DNA of 64,000 nt. It comes from Adhaeribacter terrigena. Its GTDB lineage: Bacteria; Bacteroidota; Bacteroidia; Cytophagales; Hymenobacteraceae. The translations under genes and the position numbers were made by a program. This document shows, one piece after another, positions 27,605 to 36,422 of the stretch. Under the pieces are notes generated by a model, which saw only the letters and a program-made list of their open reading frames with translations, ran no database searches and was not told the origin of the DNA. The stretch spans positions 62,001 through 126,000 of the forward strand of contig NZ_JAEHFX010000010.1 of the NCBI RefSeq assembly GCF_016623615.1, given 5' to 3'. Positions within the stretch are counted from its first letter, which is position 1, and each line of letters begins with the position of its first letter.

Positions 27605-28456
27605 ATGCGATCATTCTTATTGTTGCTCATGAGTACCCTGGCATTAGAGGTTCAGGCGCAGGAAGTTAAAATGGTGATCAAGGACCATGAAAGCCCTCCT
27701 TACCGCGAGATTTACCACGTACTGAAATCGAACAAAAAGATCCGGGAAGGGAAATATATTATGAAGGTTTCGAACATCACTTTTGAAACCGGCTATTATA
27801 AAAACAATCAGAAAGACAGTACCTGGATCGAGTTTTTCCCCGGCACCAAAGAGATCAATACCATTGGCAAATACAAAAACGATCGGCGAACCGGCTCCTG
27901 GAAAGAATATGCGGTTACGAACGAAAAAGCTTATTTAAGCGAGGTCGGGAATTACAGCGAGGGGAAAAGAACAGGTAAATGGCATACTTTAGCTCCCTGG
28001 GGAGATACGGTCCGAACGCTTGACTATAACGTAAACCAGGTAACTTATCGCAACCCACAAATTCGGGAGAACATGAATTTTGACGTGATCTTACCCGAAG
28101 GAACGGTCAGAAAATCTTTACAAACTGCTCCTCTTCTTATTGATAAGACCGATGGGCAGGCGATTAACCTGAAAAGAACGTTAAAAATAAAATATCCTGC
28201 AGAGGCAGGTCAATCTGCCATAACCGGCCAGGTGGTAATTTCTTACATCGTAGATGAAAACGGAAATGAAACCAATCATAAAGCAGAGTCGGAGATTGGG
28301 TTTGGTTGTGAGGAAGAAATAATCAGGGTCTTAAAATTATATCCCGGAAAATGGATACCCGGTACCTACCAGGGAAAGCCAATTTCCACAAAACATGAGT
28401 TTAAATTCACGTTCAATATTCGGGAAACAAATCGAAATAATTATGGCCGGTATTAA
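27605..28456 (+). CDS. TonB C-terminal domain protein with MORN-like repeats (copy 2)
   Basis: 283 residues. Same layout as the preceding gene: signal peptide with the identical stretch TLALEVQAQEVK, repeats such as GYYKNNQKDSTWIEFFPG and VGNYSEGKRTGKWHT, and a TonB-like end (IKYPAEAGQSAITGQVVISYIV, YQGKPISTKHEF). The pair is a tandem duplication that has since diverged strongly outside the motifs. Its stop codon lies inside the terminator hairpin at 28443. Confidence 0.82.
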   Translation: MRSFLLLLMSTLALEVQAQEVKMVIKDHESPPYREIYHVLKSNKKIREGKYIMKVSNITFETGYYKNNQKDSTWIEFFPGTKEINTIGKYKNDRRTGSWKEYAVTNEKAYLSEVGNYSEGKRTGKWHTLAPWGDTVRTLDYNVNQVTYRNPQIRENMNFDVILPEGTVRKSLQTAPLLIDKTDGQAINLKRTLKIKYPAEAGQSAITGQVVISYIVDENGNETNHKAESEIGFGCEEEIIRVLKLYPGKWIPGTYQGKPISTKHEFKFTFNIRETNRNNYGRY

Positions 28457-28472
28457 CCGGCCATTTTTGTTT
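28443..28472. terminator. Terminator between convergent TonB-like gene and copA
   Basis: ATGGCCGGT / ACCGGCCAT stem with a 4-nt loop followed by TTTTTGTTTT. It overlaps the end of the upstream gene and lies between two converging genes, so it may serve both. Confidence 0.85.
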
Positions 28473-28488
28473 TAAGATTTCATGTATT

Positions 28489-30738
28489 TTACAATTTCAC
28501 GCCTTTCAACCGCAAACTGTTGGTAACCACCGAAACCGAACTCAGCGCCATGGCAGCCCCCGCGATCATCGGATCGAGCAGGAATCCGTAGGCAGGATAC
28601 AATACACCGGCAGCGAGCGGAATTCCGATCACGTTGTAGATAAAGGCCCAGAATAAGTTCTGGCGAATGGTGCGAACCGTGCTGCGCGAAAGTTTAATGG
28701 CTTTGGGTATGTGGTTCAGGTCGGAGTGCATGAGGGTTAGCTGGGCAACTTCCATGGCAATGTCGGTTCCTTTGCCCATCGCAATACTTACATCGGCTTT
28801 GGCTAAAGCTTCGGAATCGTTTATGCCGTCGCCAACCATGCCTACGATCTTGCCTTGCCGCTGAAGTTCCTCGACAAAATTCCCTTTTTCGGAAGGCATT
28901 ACGCCGGCTTTATAGTGTTTTATTCCGGCTTGTTCGGCCACGGCTTTGGCGGTGGCTTCGTTATCGCCGGTGAGCATGTAAATTTCCAGCCCCAGGTTTT
29001 TGAGTTCGGAAATTGCGGCTACGGACGTCTCTTTAAGGGCATCGGCTACGGCAATTACGCACACCATTTGCACATTTTCGGCGAAAAACAATACCGTTTT
29101 AGCCTCCCTTTCCCATTGCAGGGCCAGTTTTTCCAGTTCCGGATCGGGCAGTACCAGGTTTTCGTTCAGCAGTTTTTTATTGCCGATCAGATACGTTTTT
29201 CCACCGAAGTTGCCTTTCACGCCGCGGCCGGTTATGCTTTCAAAATTCTCGATCTGCACTGAAGCTACGTTTTGCTGTTTCAGATGATTGACCACTGCCG
29301 TTGCCAAAGGATGTTCCGAAGCGGATTCCAATGCCAGTAAAACCGATTTTAAGGGCGCGGGATCTGTAATTTTAGCGTTCCAGCGCATATCAGTCAGTTC
29401 GGGTTTACCTTTGGTGATGGTGCCGGTTTTATCCAGGATCAGCGCATTCATTTTATAAGCATTTTCCAGGCTTTCGGCGTCTTTGATCAGGATCCCGTTT
29501 TCAGCGCCTTTTCCGATGCCCACCATAATAGCCGTTGGCGTGGCTAAACCTAGCGCGCACGGACAGGCAATAATAAGTACCGTTACAAAAGCCAGCAAGG
29601 CGTGACTTAATTCTGAACTGCTGCCGAAGAACATCCAGGCGGCAAAACTTATAAGCGCAATCGCAATGACTATGGGCACGAAAATACCGGCAATTTTATC
29701 GGTGAGCTGTTGCACGGGCGGTTTGGAATTCTGGGCGTGTTGCACCGATTTAATGATCTGCGCCAGCATGGTGGCGCCGCCTACTTTGCGGGCTTCGATC
29801 TGCAGACTGCCTTTCTGGTTGATGGTACCGGCGAAAACCGAAGCGCCAGATGCTTTAGAAACCGGCAACGGTTCGCCGGTCAGCATGCTTTCGTCTAAGA
29901 AAGATTCGCCCTGCACCACGGTGCCGTCTACCGGAATTTTCTCGCCCGGCCGGATCAAAAGCACATCGCCCATCAGCACTTCTTCGATCTTTACTTCGCT
30001 TTCGGTACCGTTTTTCAGGCGTTTTACGGTTTTAGGTTGCAGACCGATCAATTTTTTAAGGGCCGCCGAAGTCTTGGTTTTAGCCCGTTCCTCCAGCAAT
30101 TTCCCAAGTAAAATAAACCCGACGATCACGGCTGCAGCTTCGAAATAAACCTGGGCCTGCAACCCCCGGCTTTCGAAATATTGCGGATAAATGGTATTGA
30201 AAGCACTGAAAATAAAAGCTACGCCGGTACTTAGTGCCACCAGAGTATCCATGTTGGCACGGCCGTGTTGGGCCTGCGCGAAAGCCCGTTTAAAGAAGGG
30301 CCAGCCAAAACCAAAAACTACCGGCAAGGTAAGCAGCAGTTCTACCCATTTCAGCGTGGGCGACGGGTGGTGATACATCATGCCAAGCACGGCGACCGGA
30401 ACCGCTAAAAGCAAAGCACCGATGGTTCTTTTTTTCAGGGTATTGTAATCTTTTTCACGTTGCTTTTCCAGGGCTTCCACGTCGGCTTCGGAAGGCAGGA
30501 TGAGCAGGTCGTACCCAATACTTTGCACGACTTTCTGCATTTTTTCCGGCGAAATTTCTTCCGGGTGGTATATTACCGTGGCCGTCATGCCGGCAAAATT
30601 CACCTGCGCGTTTTCTACACCGGGCTGGCTTTTGAGCATGCTTTCTACGCTGGCCGAACAGCCCGCGCAGGTCATGCCGCTCACCGGAAAAGTGGTTTCT
30701 ATAATATCGGTATCAGTAGTTTTGTCGTACGTTTCCAT
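28489..30738 (-). CDS. copA: Copper-translocating P1B-type ATPase
   Basis: Pumps Cu+ out of the cytoplasm. 749 residues. One N-terminal HMA domain with the GMTCAGC metal site (C24, C27), then eight TM helices. The transport motif CPC is in [11 protein letters not shown] (~392), the phosphorylation site is DKTGTITKG (~436), followed by the SEHPLATAV nucleotide site and the [15 protein letters not shown] hinge. The HMA-AraC regulator lies 0.6 kb away beyond the S23 gene and is the obvious candidate sensor. The CAT AGCGTTTT over the start codon is part-match to the dispersed repeat. Confidence 0.95.
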   Translation of the reverse strand: METYDKTTDTDIIETTFPVSGMTCAGCSASVESMLKSQPGVENAQVNFAGMTATVIYHPEEISPEKMQKVVQSIGYDLLILPSEADVEALEKQREKDYNTLKKRTIGALLLAVPVAVLGMMYHHPSPTLKWVELLLTLPVVFGFGWPFFKRAFAQAQHGRANMDTLVALSTGVAFIFSAFNTIYPQYFESRGLQAQVYFEAAAVIVGFILLGKLLEERAKTKTSAALKKLIGLQPKTVKRLKNGTESEVKIEEVLMGDVLLIRPGEKIPVDGTVVQGESFLDESMLTGEPLPVSKASGASVFAGTINQKGSLQIEARKVGGATMLAQIIKSVQHAQNSKPPVQQLTDKIAGIFVPIVIAIALISFAAWMFFGSSSELSHALLAFVTVLIIACPCALGLATPTAIMVGIGKGAENGILIKDAESLENAYKMNALILDKTGTITKGKPELTDMRWNAKITDPAPLKSVLLALESASEHPLATAVVNHLKQQNVASVQIENFESITGRGVKGNFGGKTYLIGNKKLLNENLVLPDPELEKLALQWEREAKTVLFFAENVQMVCVIAVADALKETSVAAISELKNLGLEIYMLTGDNEATAKAVAEQAGIKHYKAGVMPSEKGNFVEELQRQGKIVGMVGDGINDSEALAKADVSIAMGKGTDIAMEVAQLTLMHSDLNHIPKAIKLSRSTVRTIRQNLFWAFIYNVIGIPLAAGVLYPAYGFLLDPMIAGAAMALSSVSVVTNSLRLKGVKL

Positions 30739-30764
30739 AGCGTTTTATACGGTTGTGAACAGTA

Positions 30765-30772
30765 CAAAAGTA
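30765..30772 (-). promoter_or_regulatory. -7 promoter box for copA
   Basis: Minus strand TACTTTTG fits TAnnTTTG, 27 bases upstream of the copA ATG. It sits inside the small palindrome GTACAAAAGTAC (30762-30773), which could be an operator half. Confidence 0.5.
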
Positions 30773-30808
30773 CAGGCAATTGCTGTGGAAAGCGTTACAG
30801 AATTGTGA

Positions 30809-30876
30809 GTTTGAATTATAGAATTATGGAATGATTGAATTAGAGAGTGACTGAGTGATTGAGTGATTGAATTAAG
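30809..30876. repeat. Simple direct repeats flanking the S23 gene, left side
   Basis: Short iterations such as GATTGAATTAGAGAGTGA and GAGTGATTGAGTGATTG. The reverse complement of the same theme lies on the other side of the S23 gene at 31350-31379. Confidence 0.55.
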
Positions 30877-30962
30877 CAATAATTTTGTGGGAGAAGATTT
30901 CTCAGGTTGAAGTGGGAATTTTATTTTAGAAGATGGCGTTTGGAGTGAACAATTTTCACAAC

Positions 30963-31328
30963 ATGGTGCAAACAAAAGTTAATTTTGCAGATACTTTTAA
31001 AAAGCGGACAAAGAAATTTGCTTTAGATGTCATTCATTTCTCCAAGGCTCTACCTCGAACAGATGAAAGCCTGATAATTAAACGGCAGTTACTCCGTTCA
31101 GCGACTTCAGTGGCGGCAAATTACCGGGCAGTCTGCAGAGCCCGCTCAGCAGCTGAATTTCATTCAAAACTTTCAATTGTAGTGGAGGAAGCAGATGAAT
31201 CTTTATTCTGGCTGGAAATAATTTCGGAAGCAGAAATAATTAATAATGCTAATACAATGGCACTTCAGAAGGAAATAACTGAAATTCTATCAGTAATGGC
31301 AACAGCCCGAAAAAACACTGCTAAATAA
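30963..31328 (+). CDS. Four-helix-bundle protein, S23/IVP family
   Basis: About 121 residues from the ATG at 30963 (MVQTKVNFADTFKKRT); an in-frame ATG at 30933 is an alternative. The fold signature is visible: KFALDVIHFSKALPRTDES, LIIKRQLLRSATSVAANY, and EFHSKLSIVVEEADESLFWLEI. Relatives were first described in intervening sequences of 23S rRNA genes, and others are accessory proteins of diversity-generating retroelements; most are stand-alone genes of unknown function, as here. It is inserted between copA and the HMA-AraC gene, pointing the other way, and flanked by inverted simple repeats. Confidence 0.8.
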   Translation: MVQTKVNFADTFKKRTKKFALDVIHFSKALPRTDESLIIKRQLLRSATSVAANYRAVCRARSAAEFHSKLSIVVEEADESLFWLEIISEAEIINNANTMALQKEITEILSVMATARKNTAK

Positions 31329-31349
31329 TATTACCCTATTGCCCATTCT

Positions 31350-31379
31350 CTCATTCAATAATTCTCTCATTCAATCATT
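31350..31379. repeat. Simple direct repeats flanking the S23 gene, right side
   Basis: Two iterations of ATTCTCTCATTCAAT(A/C)A. The same theme appears at 18934-18990 and, inverted, at 30809-30876. Confidence 0.55.
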
Positions 31380-31950
31380 ACCCCTTCCCCACTTTATCCA
31401 GCGGTTTCCTCTTATGCGCTTTCAGTTTCTTAAAGGCCGTGGGCGTAAAGCCGGTTACTTGTTTGAACTGACTGGAAAGGTGCGCTACGGAACTATAACC
31501 GAGTTTATACGCCATTTCGCTCAGCGTTAATTCGTCGTAAACCAGCCACTCTTTTACTCGTTCAATTTTCTGAAGAATGATGTATTTCTCGATCGTAACG
31601 TTTTCGGAGGAAGAAAAAAGCTGGCTTAAATAGTGGTAGTCTTTGCCTACGTGTTCGGCGATCAGGTCGGAATAATTCAGGTGGCGGGCTTCGGGTTCCT
31701 GGATCAGCTGGATAATGAAATTCTTGATCTGTTCTACCTGGCGAGCCTTTTTATCTTCCAGGAGTTCAAATCCAGCCTTAGCTAAAACCTGTTTTATCTG
31801 CTCTGAACCGGCATTTCCGGTTACGGTGGCTTCACCTAGTTCAATGACTTTTACTTCCAGGCCCAGGTTTTCGAGTTCTTCTTTAACTACCCGCACGCAA
31901 CGCTGGCAAACCATATTTTTAATGGCTAAATGGTGTTCTTCCGGAGGCAT
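31378..31950 (-). CDS. AraC-type regulator with N-terminal heavy-metal-associated domain
   Basis: 190 residues. Residues about 5-72 look like an HMA fold with a CxxC site (NMVCQRCVRVVKEELENLG, C15 and C18). Residues about 85-185 are an AraC DNA-binding domain with two HTH units (LTLSEMAYKLGYSSVAHLSSQFK, then FTPTAFKKLKAH). The fusion suggests direct metal sensing coupled to DNA binding, and copA lies nearby, so a copper-responsive activator or repressor is inferred. There is no separate sugar-binding cupin domain. It lies 29 bp after the 226-aa gene; that gap is a dispersed-repeat copy. Confidence 0.85.
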   Translation of the reverse strand: MPPEEHHLAIKNMVCQRCVRVVKEELENLGLEVKVIELGEATVTGNAGSEQIKQVLAKAGFELLEDKKARQVEQIKNFIIQLIQEPEARHLNYSDLIAEHVGKDYHYLSQLFSSSENVTIEKYIILQKIERVKEWLVYDELTLSEMAYKLGYSSVAHLSSQFKQVTGFTPTAFKKLKAHKRKPLDKVGKG

Positions 31951-31981
31951 AAACGGTAGGGTTTCGAGGTAAAAAAGTATT
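31951..31981 (-). repeat. Dispersed repeat copy between two co-directional genes
   Basis: AAACGGTAGGGTTTCGAGGTAAAAAAGTATT fills the whole spacer between the stop at 31980 and the AraC start at 31950. Confidence 0.7.
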
Positions 31982-32660
31982 AATCGTGGTCGTGACTGGC
32001 TTCGTAGCTGAAGTTAAAGCCTACTTTCTGATTGCGGCTTATTTGCTGGTTATCAAGCTTTTGCTTTACCGTAATAACCCGCAGATCGTCTATATCGCGT
32101 GCCATGAGGTCGTTGTTAACGGCGGCAATAATGGCGCTTTCTACGAGCAGCAAAATAGATTCATCGTTTAAAACGTTTTGGGCCAGATCCTGGAAACGCA
32201 GGTTCAGCTGATCTACTCCTTCCAGGTAAAAATGATTTTCGATATTAATGAGCAAGCGGCCCAGCAAGTACCCGGGATCGTTCATGCGGCCATATTTTAT
32301 AGAGTCGGCCATGAAATTATAGGCCATGATGTGCCCAAAGAAACGCCGCTTAAAATCTGCTTCCACGTATTCGGTTTTCATCAGGTCGTAATCTTCCGGA
32401 AAAGTAACCACGTTAGAATGCATGACAAAAACGAGCAGATCGCCGGAAATTTTAACGTGAAATTCAAATTCGCTGACATCGCGGTACTCGATCAGGACTG
32501 AAGAATCGAGGGAGGTAACGCGGTCGCTAAGCCTTTTTACCAGGTCAATGGAAACTTTTTTGAATTGATCGAAAGCGTTTTTTGTGTTCCGGTAAATGGC
32601 CTGTTTAGCCGACGTTTTCTGTTTAAGACCTGCAAAGATGGCGTCGAGTCTGTCATCCAT
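31980..32660 (-). CDS. Conserved-looking hypothetical protein, 226 aa
   Basis: Not recognised. It starts MDDRLDAIFAGLKQKTSAK, has no signal peptide or TM segment, is acidic and rich in Asp, Leu and Val, and ends in a His/Asp tail (EASHDHD). The central part has beta-type segments (VLIEYRDVSEFEFHVKISG, LLVFVMHSNVVTF) followed by helices. It is upstream of the HMA-AraC gene in the same direction, so the two may be cotranscribed. Codon use looks like the neighbours. Confidence 0.75.
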   Translation of the reverse strand: MDDRLDAIFAGLKQKTSAKQAIYRNTKNAFDQFKKVSIDLVKRLSDRVTSLDSSVLIEYRDVSEFEFHVKISGDLLVFVMHSNVVTFPEDYDLMKTEYVEADFKRRFFGHIMAYNFMADSIKYGRMNDPGYLLGRLLINIENHFYLEGVDQLNLRFQDLAQNVLNDESILLLVESAIIAAVNNDLMARDIDDLRVITVKQKLDNQQISRNQKVGFNFSYEASHDHD

Positions 32661-32760
32661 AAGCTGTTTTTAGAATTTGAAAATTTAAAGTTAAGAAATG
32701 CTGCTTAAGACTTACCTCATTCCGGCAAAATTGGTTTTAAAATTCTAAAATCATGGAGTG

Positions 32761-33963
32761 TTATTGAATAATTCCTGCGGCCTGCAGGTTTTGCAGCCCT
32801 TCATGATCCATACCGGCAAACTCCAGCAGCACTTCGCGGGTATGCTCAGCGTAATGCGGCGGGGGCAACAAAACCTCATTTCCGACTTTTGAGAGCCTGA
32901 ACGCTACCGTTTTTAAACCTGAAAGTGCTTTTTCTGCCTGTTCCGTTCTAAGCTGCAAGGCTTTTGCCGCTTCGCCGGAAAGGGCCTCGGAAACGGACCT
33001 GACCGCGCCGGCTGGTACAAAACGCTTTTCAAATTCGGTCAGCAAATATTCCAGGGTAAAGCCCGCGATGAGCATTTTTAATTTCTGGTTGAGCACCAGC
33101 CGGTTCTTTACGCGCGCGCTGTTTTTACTGAATAAAGCATCTTCGGCAATTTCCGGCGCACTCAAAATCAGGCATAAATTCCGGAACTGTCGATCATCGC
33201 CGATGGCTAAAATAAGTTGTTTCTGATCGGAAGTGGTAAAAATGGTACCGTATGGAACAATATTGGGGTGTTCGGAACCGGCGCGCTCCGGCTCAAAACC
33301 GGCTACGAGGTAATTAGTGCCCTGGTTGGCGAGCGAAGTTAAAGCCGCATCGAGCAAGGAAATTTGCACCAACTGGCCTTTCCCGGTTTTTTCGCGCAGG
33401 TACAAAGCCGTAAGCAAACCTTCTTTTAACTGGTGTGCAGCAAAAAGATCTACAAACGCTACCGGCATTTTGGTTGGTAGGCCGTCCGGCTCGCCGTTCA
33501 GATACATTATTCCGCTTTCTGCCTGAATTACGGCATCATAACCGGCTCTTGGGTTTTCAGGACCGTAACCGGTAATATGGCCGTAAAGCAGTTTTGGATT
33601 GATTTCCGATAGCGTTTTATAATCTACCTGCAGTTTTTCAGCGTCGCCGGGCTTGTAGCTGGCAACTACGATATCGGCTTGGGCAACGAGTTTGTGCAGG
33701 ATCTGCAGCGCGGCCGGTTTTTTCAGGTCTAAAGCTACCGATCTTTTTCCCCAGTTGGCACAGGAAAAATAGGCTGAGATATCGGTTTCCGGATCTTCGG
33801 TGCGGGCTTTCCATTGGCGGGTTACGTCGCCGCGGGTGCCGGTATTTTCTATTTTTATAACAGTAGCGCCGAGTTCAGCAAAAAACTGCCCTACGCTGGG
33901 ACCGGCCAGAACGCTGGCCAGCTCGAGCACTACAAGTCCGGAAAAAGGTTGTTCAGTTAGCAT
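32761..33963 (-). CDS. Family III CoA-transferase (CaiB/BaiF type)
   Basis: Moves CoA between acyl-CoA and a carboxylate; substrate unknown. About 400 residues from ATG 33963 (MLTEQPFSGLVVLELASVLAG). An ATG five codons earlier (33978) lies inside a terminator hairpin and is less likely. Family features: VLELASVLAGP, LGATVIKIEN, the GYDAVIQAESG region with the active-site Asp near residue 143, and PPPHYAEHTREVL at the C-terminus. A dispersed-repeat match (32883-32915) lies in frame and encodes K-T-V-A-F-R-L-S-K-V. Single gene after a terminator. Confidence 0.88.
   Translation of the reverse strand: MLTEQPFSGLVVLELASVLAGPSVGQFFAELGATVIKIENTGTRGDVTRQWKARTEDPETDISAYFSCANWGKRSVALDLKKPAALQILHKLVAQADIVVASYKPGDAEKLQVDYKTLSEINPKLLYGHITGYGPENPRAGYDAVIQAESGIMYLNGEPDGLPTKMPVAFVDLFAAHQLKEGLLTALYLREKTGKGQLVQISLLDAALTSLANQGTNYLVAGFEPERAGSEHPNIVPYGTIFTTSDQKQLILAIGDDRQFRNLCLILSAPEIAEDALFSKNSARVKNRLVLNQKLKMLIAGFTLEYLLTEFEKRFVPAGAVRSVSEALSGEAAKALQLRTEQAEKALSGLKTVAFRLSKVGNEVLLPPPHYAEHTREVLLEFAGMDHEGLQNLQAAGIIQ
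32883..32915 (+). repeat. Dispersed repeat match inside the CoA-transferase gene
   Basis: CGACTTTTGAGAGCCTGAA then CGCTACCGTTTTTAAACC. It matches the intergenic consensus over both halves at the right spacing and is read in frame. Confidence 0.6.
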
Positions 33964-33970
33964 AAAAAAG

Positions 33971-33997
33971 AAAACCAACCGTTTCGGATTGGTTTTT
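33971..33997 (-). terminator. Terminator after the M48 protease gene
   Basis: AAAACCAA-CCG / CGG-A-TTGGTTTT hairpin followed on the minus strand by a T-rich run. It precedes the CoA-transferase start. Confidence 0.7.
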
Positions 33998-34016
33998 ATA
34001 AAAATTTAAAACTCGA

Positions 34017-34046
34017 AAACGGTAGGGCAAATTACGTAAAAACTCG
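34017..34046 (-). repeat. Dispersed repeat copy (diverged)
   Basis: AAAACGGTAGGGCAAATTACGTAAAAACTC, 12 bases past the M48 stop. The left half is intact and the right half is degenerate. Confidence 0.5.
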
Positions 34047-34057
34047 CCATCCGGCAT

Positions 34058-35149
34058 TTATTCAATTGATTTCTCTTTCAGTTTCTGCCAGTAATACTGC
34101 AGCGAATCGTTTTGCTGCACCCGGAATTTCCGGCTGGCTATTTTAGCTTTCAGATAATTGATGCGCGAATCGAGCACCGGGTGGGTGCTTAAAAATTCCG
34201 GCAGATCGATGTTTTCTTTCTCATCTTTTAAAGCGCTGAAAAGACCAACCATGCCGTTCGGATCAATGTGTTTTTGTTCCAGCAAGGCAAGACCTGTCAT
34301 ATCGGCTTCTTTTTCCAGTTCGCGGTTATATTCCAACGACTTCAGGCTGTTCGCGTTTTCGGCCACCACCACCATAATCCCGTTCAGATCGCCGAAAAGC
34401 AGAGAAACCAGGAAGTAACTCGACAGGTTGCGGAACAGGGCTTTGAGCGAATGGCGGTGTTGCAAGTGGGCGTTTTCGTGGGCAATCAGGCCGGCAAATT
34501 CTTCGTAGCTATCCGTAAGGTGAATGATCGGTTCGTAAACTACAATGTGACCGCCGGGAACTGCAAAAGCGTTGGCCTGACGATGTTTTACCACCGTAAC
34601 GCTTACTTTTCCGCTTTGCGGACTGGCGTGTAGCAAATTAAAGAACCGTTGCGCATACATTGTTTTCACCGAATCTTTTTCCTCGGCTTCGAGCATGCCA
34701 TCGATCAGGGCCTGGCCTAACTTCGCTTCCGCGCTTACCGGTAAATTTTCGGCTATAACTTCCGCGGTTTTAGGAATAAGCCAGAAATACGCTCCGGCCA
34801 CCAGCAACACAAAAACGGCCAGCACACTTAAAAGCGGCAACGGATTTCCGGAAATTAAAGAACCGTAGCGCGAACCGGCAAAAGCAGCTTTGGGATAATG
34901 CATTTTTAAAGCGCCGAAAAAGGCCGGATCTTTTACTTCCAGGTATTCGGGCGGCGAAGCGGCGTATTGCAATTCTACCAGTTCGGCATCGTTAAAATCG
35001 TTGCGGCCGATCAGGTTCGTATCCCAGATCCGCAGGAAATCCGCATCGGTGCGGGTGGTGAGGCGAAATTCCGTGGGCAGCAATTCTACCGAAACCGGCA
35101 GGCCGGCACTGGTTTTTCCGTTAAAATACAAGCCTTCGAATACGGCCAT
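34058..35149 (-). CDS. M48-family zinc metallopeptidase, membrane anchored
   Basis: 363 residues from ATG 35149 (MAVFEGLYFNG); a TTG three codons upstream is possible but less likely. An N-terminal cytoplasmic domain of about 110 residues precedes a single TM helix (PLLSVLAVFVLLVAGAYFWL). The peptidase domain carries the zinc motif HENAH (IAHENAHLQHRHSLKA) and the third ligand region RELEKEADMTGLALL, then STHPVLDSRINYLK. It follows the YjgN gene after 9 bp. YjgN-M48 pairs are common, and the pair probably functions together in the envelope. Confidence 0.9.
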   Translation of the reverse strand: MAVFEGLYFNGKTSAGLPVSVELLPTEFRLTTRTDADFLRIWDTNLIGRNDFNDAELVELQYAASPPEYLEVKDPAFFGALKMHYPKAAFAGSRYGSLISGNPLPLLSVLAVFVLLVAGAYFWLIPKTAEVIAENLPVSAEAKLGQALIDGMLEAEEKDSVKTMYAQRFFNLLHASPQSGKVSVTVVKHRQANAFAVPGGHIVVYEPIIHLTDSYEEFAGLIAHENAHLQHRHSLKALFRNLSSYFLVSLLFGDLNGIMVVVAENANSLKSLEYNRELEKEADMTGLALLEQKHIDPNGMVGLFSALKDEKENIDLPEFLSTHPVLDSRINYLKAKIASRKFRVQQNDSLQYYWQKLKEKSIE

Positions 35150-35158
35150 AAGTTGCAA

Positions 35159-36136
35159 TTATACCAGGTCAAGATTCAGGATATCGGAAACGTCTTCCAT
35201 GGCAGCGCCAATGGTATCAGGCTCGGCTTGTTCCAGATTTTCCAGGTCTAAGTTACAGAACAATTCGGAATTGTTAATTACATACTTCATGGAACGGATA
35301 GTTGCCAACGGCGTACCTAAACCCAGCGTAAAAACAATGATAAGCACATTACCCACCAGCAATTTTAAGTAACCTTTACCAGTTACATTCGCTTCCAGCC
35401 GCGAATATTTCCCATCCTGTTCCAGCAAAATATTGTTTACATAGAACTGATGCAATTCGCTCTGATACCAGAAAAAGTAAATCCCGAGCGTCAGCATCGT
35501 TAACATCCGTCCTTTAAAATGAATGCCGAATAACTCTCCGCCTTCACCATCGAAACTGAAACGAATGTTTCCAAAACGAATATTGCCCATAATTTCTTTC
35601 CGGATGTCTACCATAAACCACGGCAGGTAAAGACCCAACGTAACGAGCGTTAGTAAAATCCCTTTCAAAAAAATGGTATACATCGTTTTCAGATCGCCGG
35701 TATATTTAAAATGAATACCCCGCCAGGAACTCCGTGATGTCCGGTAACGCATCTGGCCGAAAATTGCCATAGGAATAACCAATCCAATGGATAAATAAAG
35801 GAAAAGCGTACCCATGAATTTTGACTCTTCGGGCAGTTTTACAAACAAGGCGATTGTAACCCCTATTATTAAACCAATCAAAAAAACAGCTTTAATAAAG
35901 CCCCTGAACATTTCTTTACCGGTGCCATGAAACTTAAAGCGGCTGCCGGCAAATTCGGTTTTCTGGTACAGGTATTTCAGTTTTTCGGCTTTGGCCCAGG
36001 GATAATAAATACCGAGGGTAACTACGGTAAGCACCCAGTTGGGCAACTGAATACCGAATAACTCGGAGCCTTTGCCTTTAAATGCAAACGTTTGCGGCAC
36101 TTCGGCAGCCGAAGAGGCCTGGTAAATTTCTTCCAT
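35159..36136 (-). CDS. YjgN family (DUF898) membrane protein
   Basis: 325 residues from ATG 36136 (MEEIYQASSAAEVPQ), preferred over a longer frame that has no ATG-supported start. Repeated DUF898 units occur: FKGKGSELFGIQLPNWVLTVV, KFHGTGKEMFRGFI, SFDGEGGELFGIHFKGRMLTML, with about six TM helices and W-KAEKLKYL-type loops. Function is not known. It is directly upstream of the M48 protease gene in a two-gene operon. Confidence 0.88.
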   Translation of the reverse strand: MEEIYQASSAAEVPQTFAFKGKGSELFGIQLPNWVLTVVTLGIYYPWAKAEKLKYLYQKTEFAGSRFKFHGTGKEMFRGFIKAVFLIGLIIGVTIALFVKLPEESKFMGTLFLYLSIGLVIPMAIFGQMRYRTSRSSWRGIHFKYTGDLKTMYTIFLKGILLTLVTLGLYLPWFMVDIRKEIMGNIRFGNIRFSFDGEGGELFGIHFKGRMLTMLTLGIYFFWYQSELHQFYVNNILLEQDGKYSRLEANVTGKGYLKLLVGNVLIIVFTLGLGTPLATIRSMKYVINNSELFCNLDLENLEQAEPDTIGAAMEDVSDILNLDLV

Positions 36137-36234
36137 AAAAAGTGAGGGGTGATGAAGGTTTAAGATTGCTTGATTTTCAAATATAAAAACTAATAATAAC
36201 AAAGCAAATCCTGCAACTGGAATTCAGCACACTT

Positions 36235-36358
36235 TACTTTTTACCTCCAAAAGCCTACCGTTTTAAGGCAAAGCACTTTTTCTACCCAATCAGATAGCGT
36301 TTTTTATTCCACAATTCGCCGGCACTTTTTCTGCCTGAAACGATAGCGTTTTAATAAA
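36235..36358 (+). repeat. Dispersed repeat, three tandem copies
   Basis: Copies at 36235-36268 (TACTTTTTACCTCCAAAA then GCCTACCGTTTTA), 36272-36310 (GCACTTTTTCTACCCAATC then AGATAGCGTTTTTTATTCC) and 36321-36358 (GCACTTTTTCTGCCTGAAA then CGATAGCGTTTTAATAAA). All have the same orientation, with starts 37 and 49 bp apart. Confidence 0.85.
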
Positions 36359-36364
36359 CACAAA

Positions 36365-36393
36365 AAAACCACCGGCCAATGGCCGGTGGTTTT
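36365..36393. terminator. Terminator after the PKD-like T9SS gene
   Basis: A 13-bp perfect stem AAAACCACCGGCC / GGCCGGTGGTTTT with AAT loop, 30 bases past the stop at 36423. Confidence 0.9.
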
Positions 36394-36422
36394 CCCAGTA
36401 TGATTACTACTTAACTACTTAC

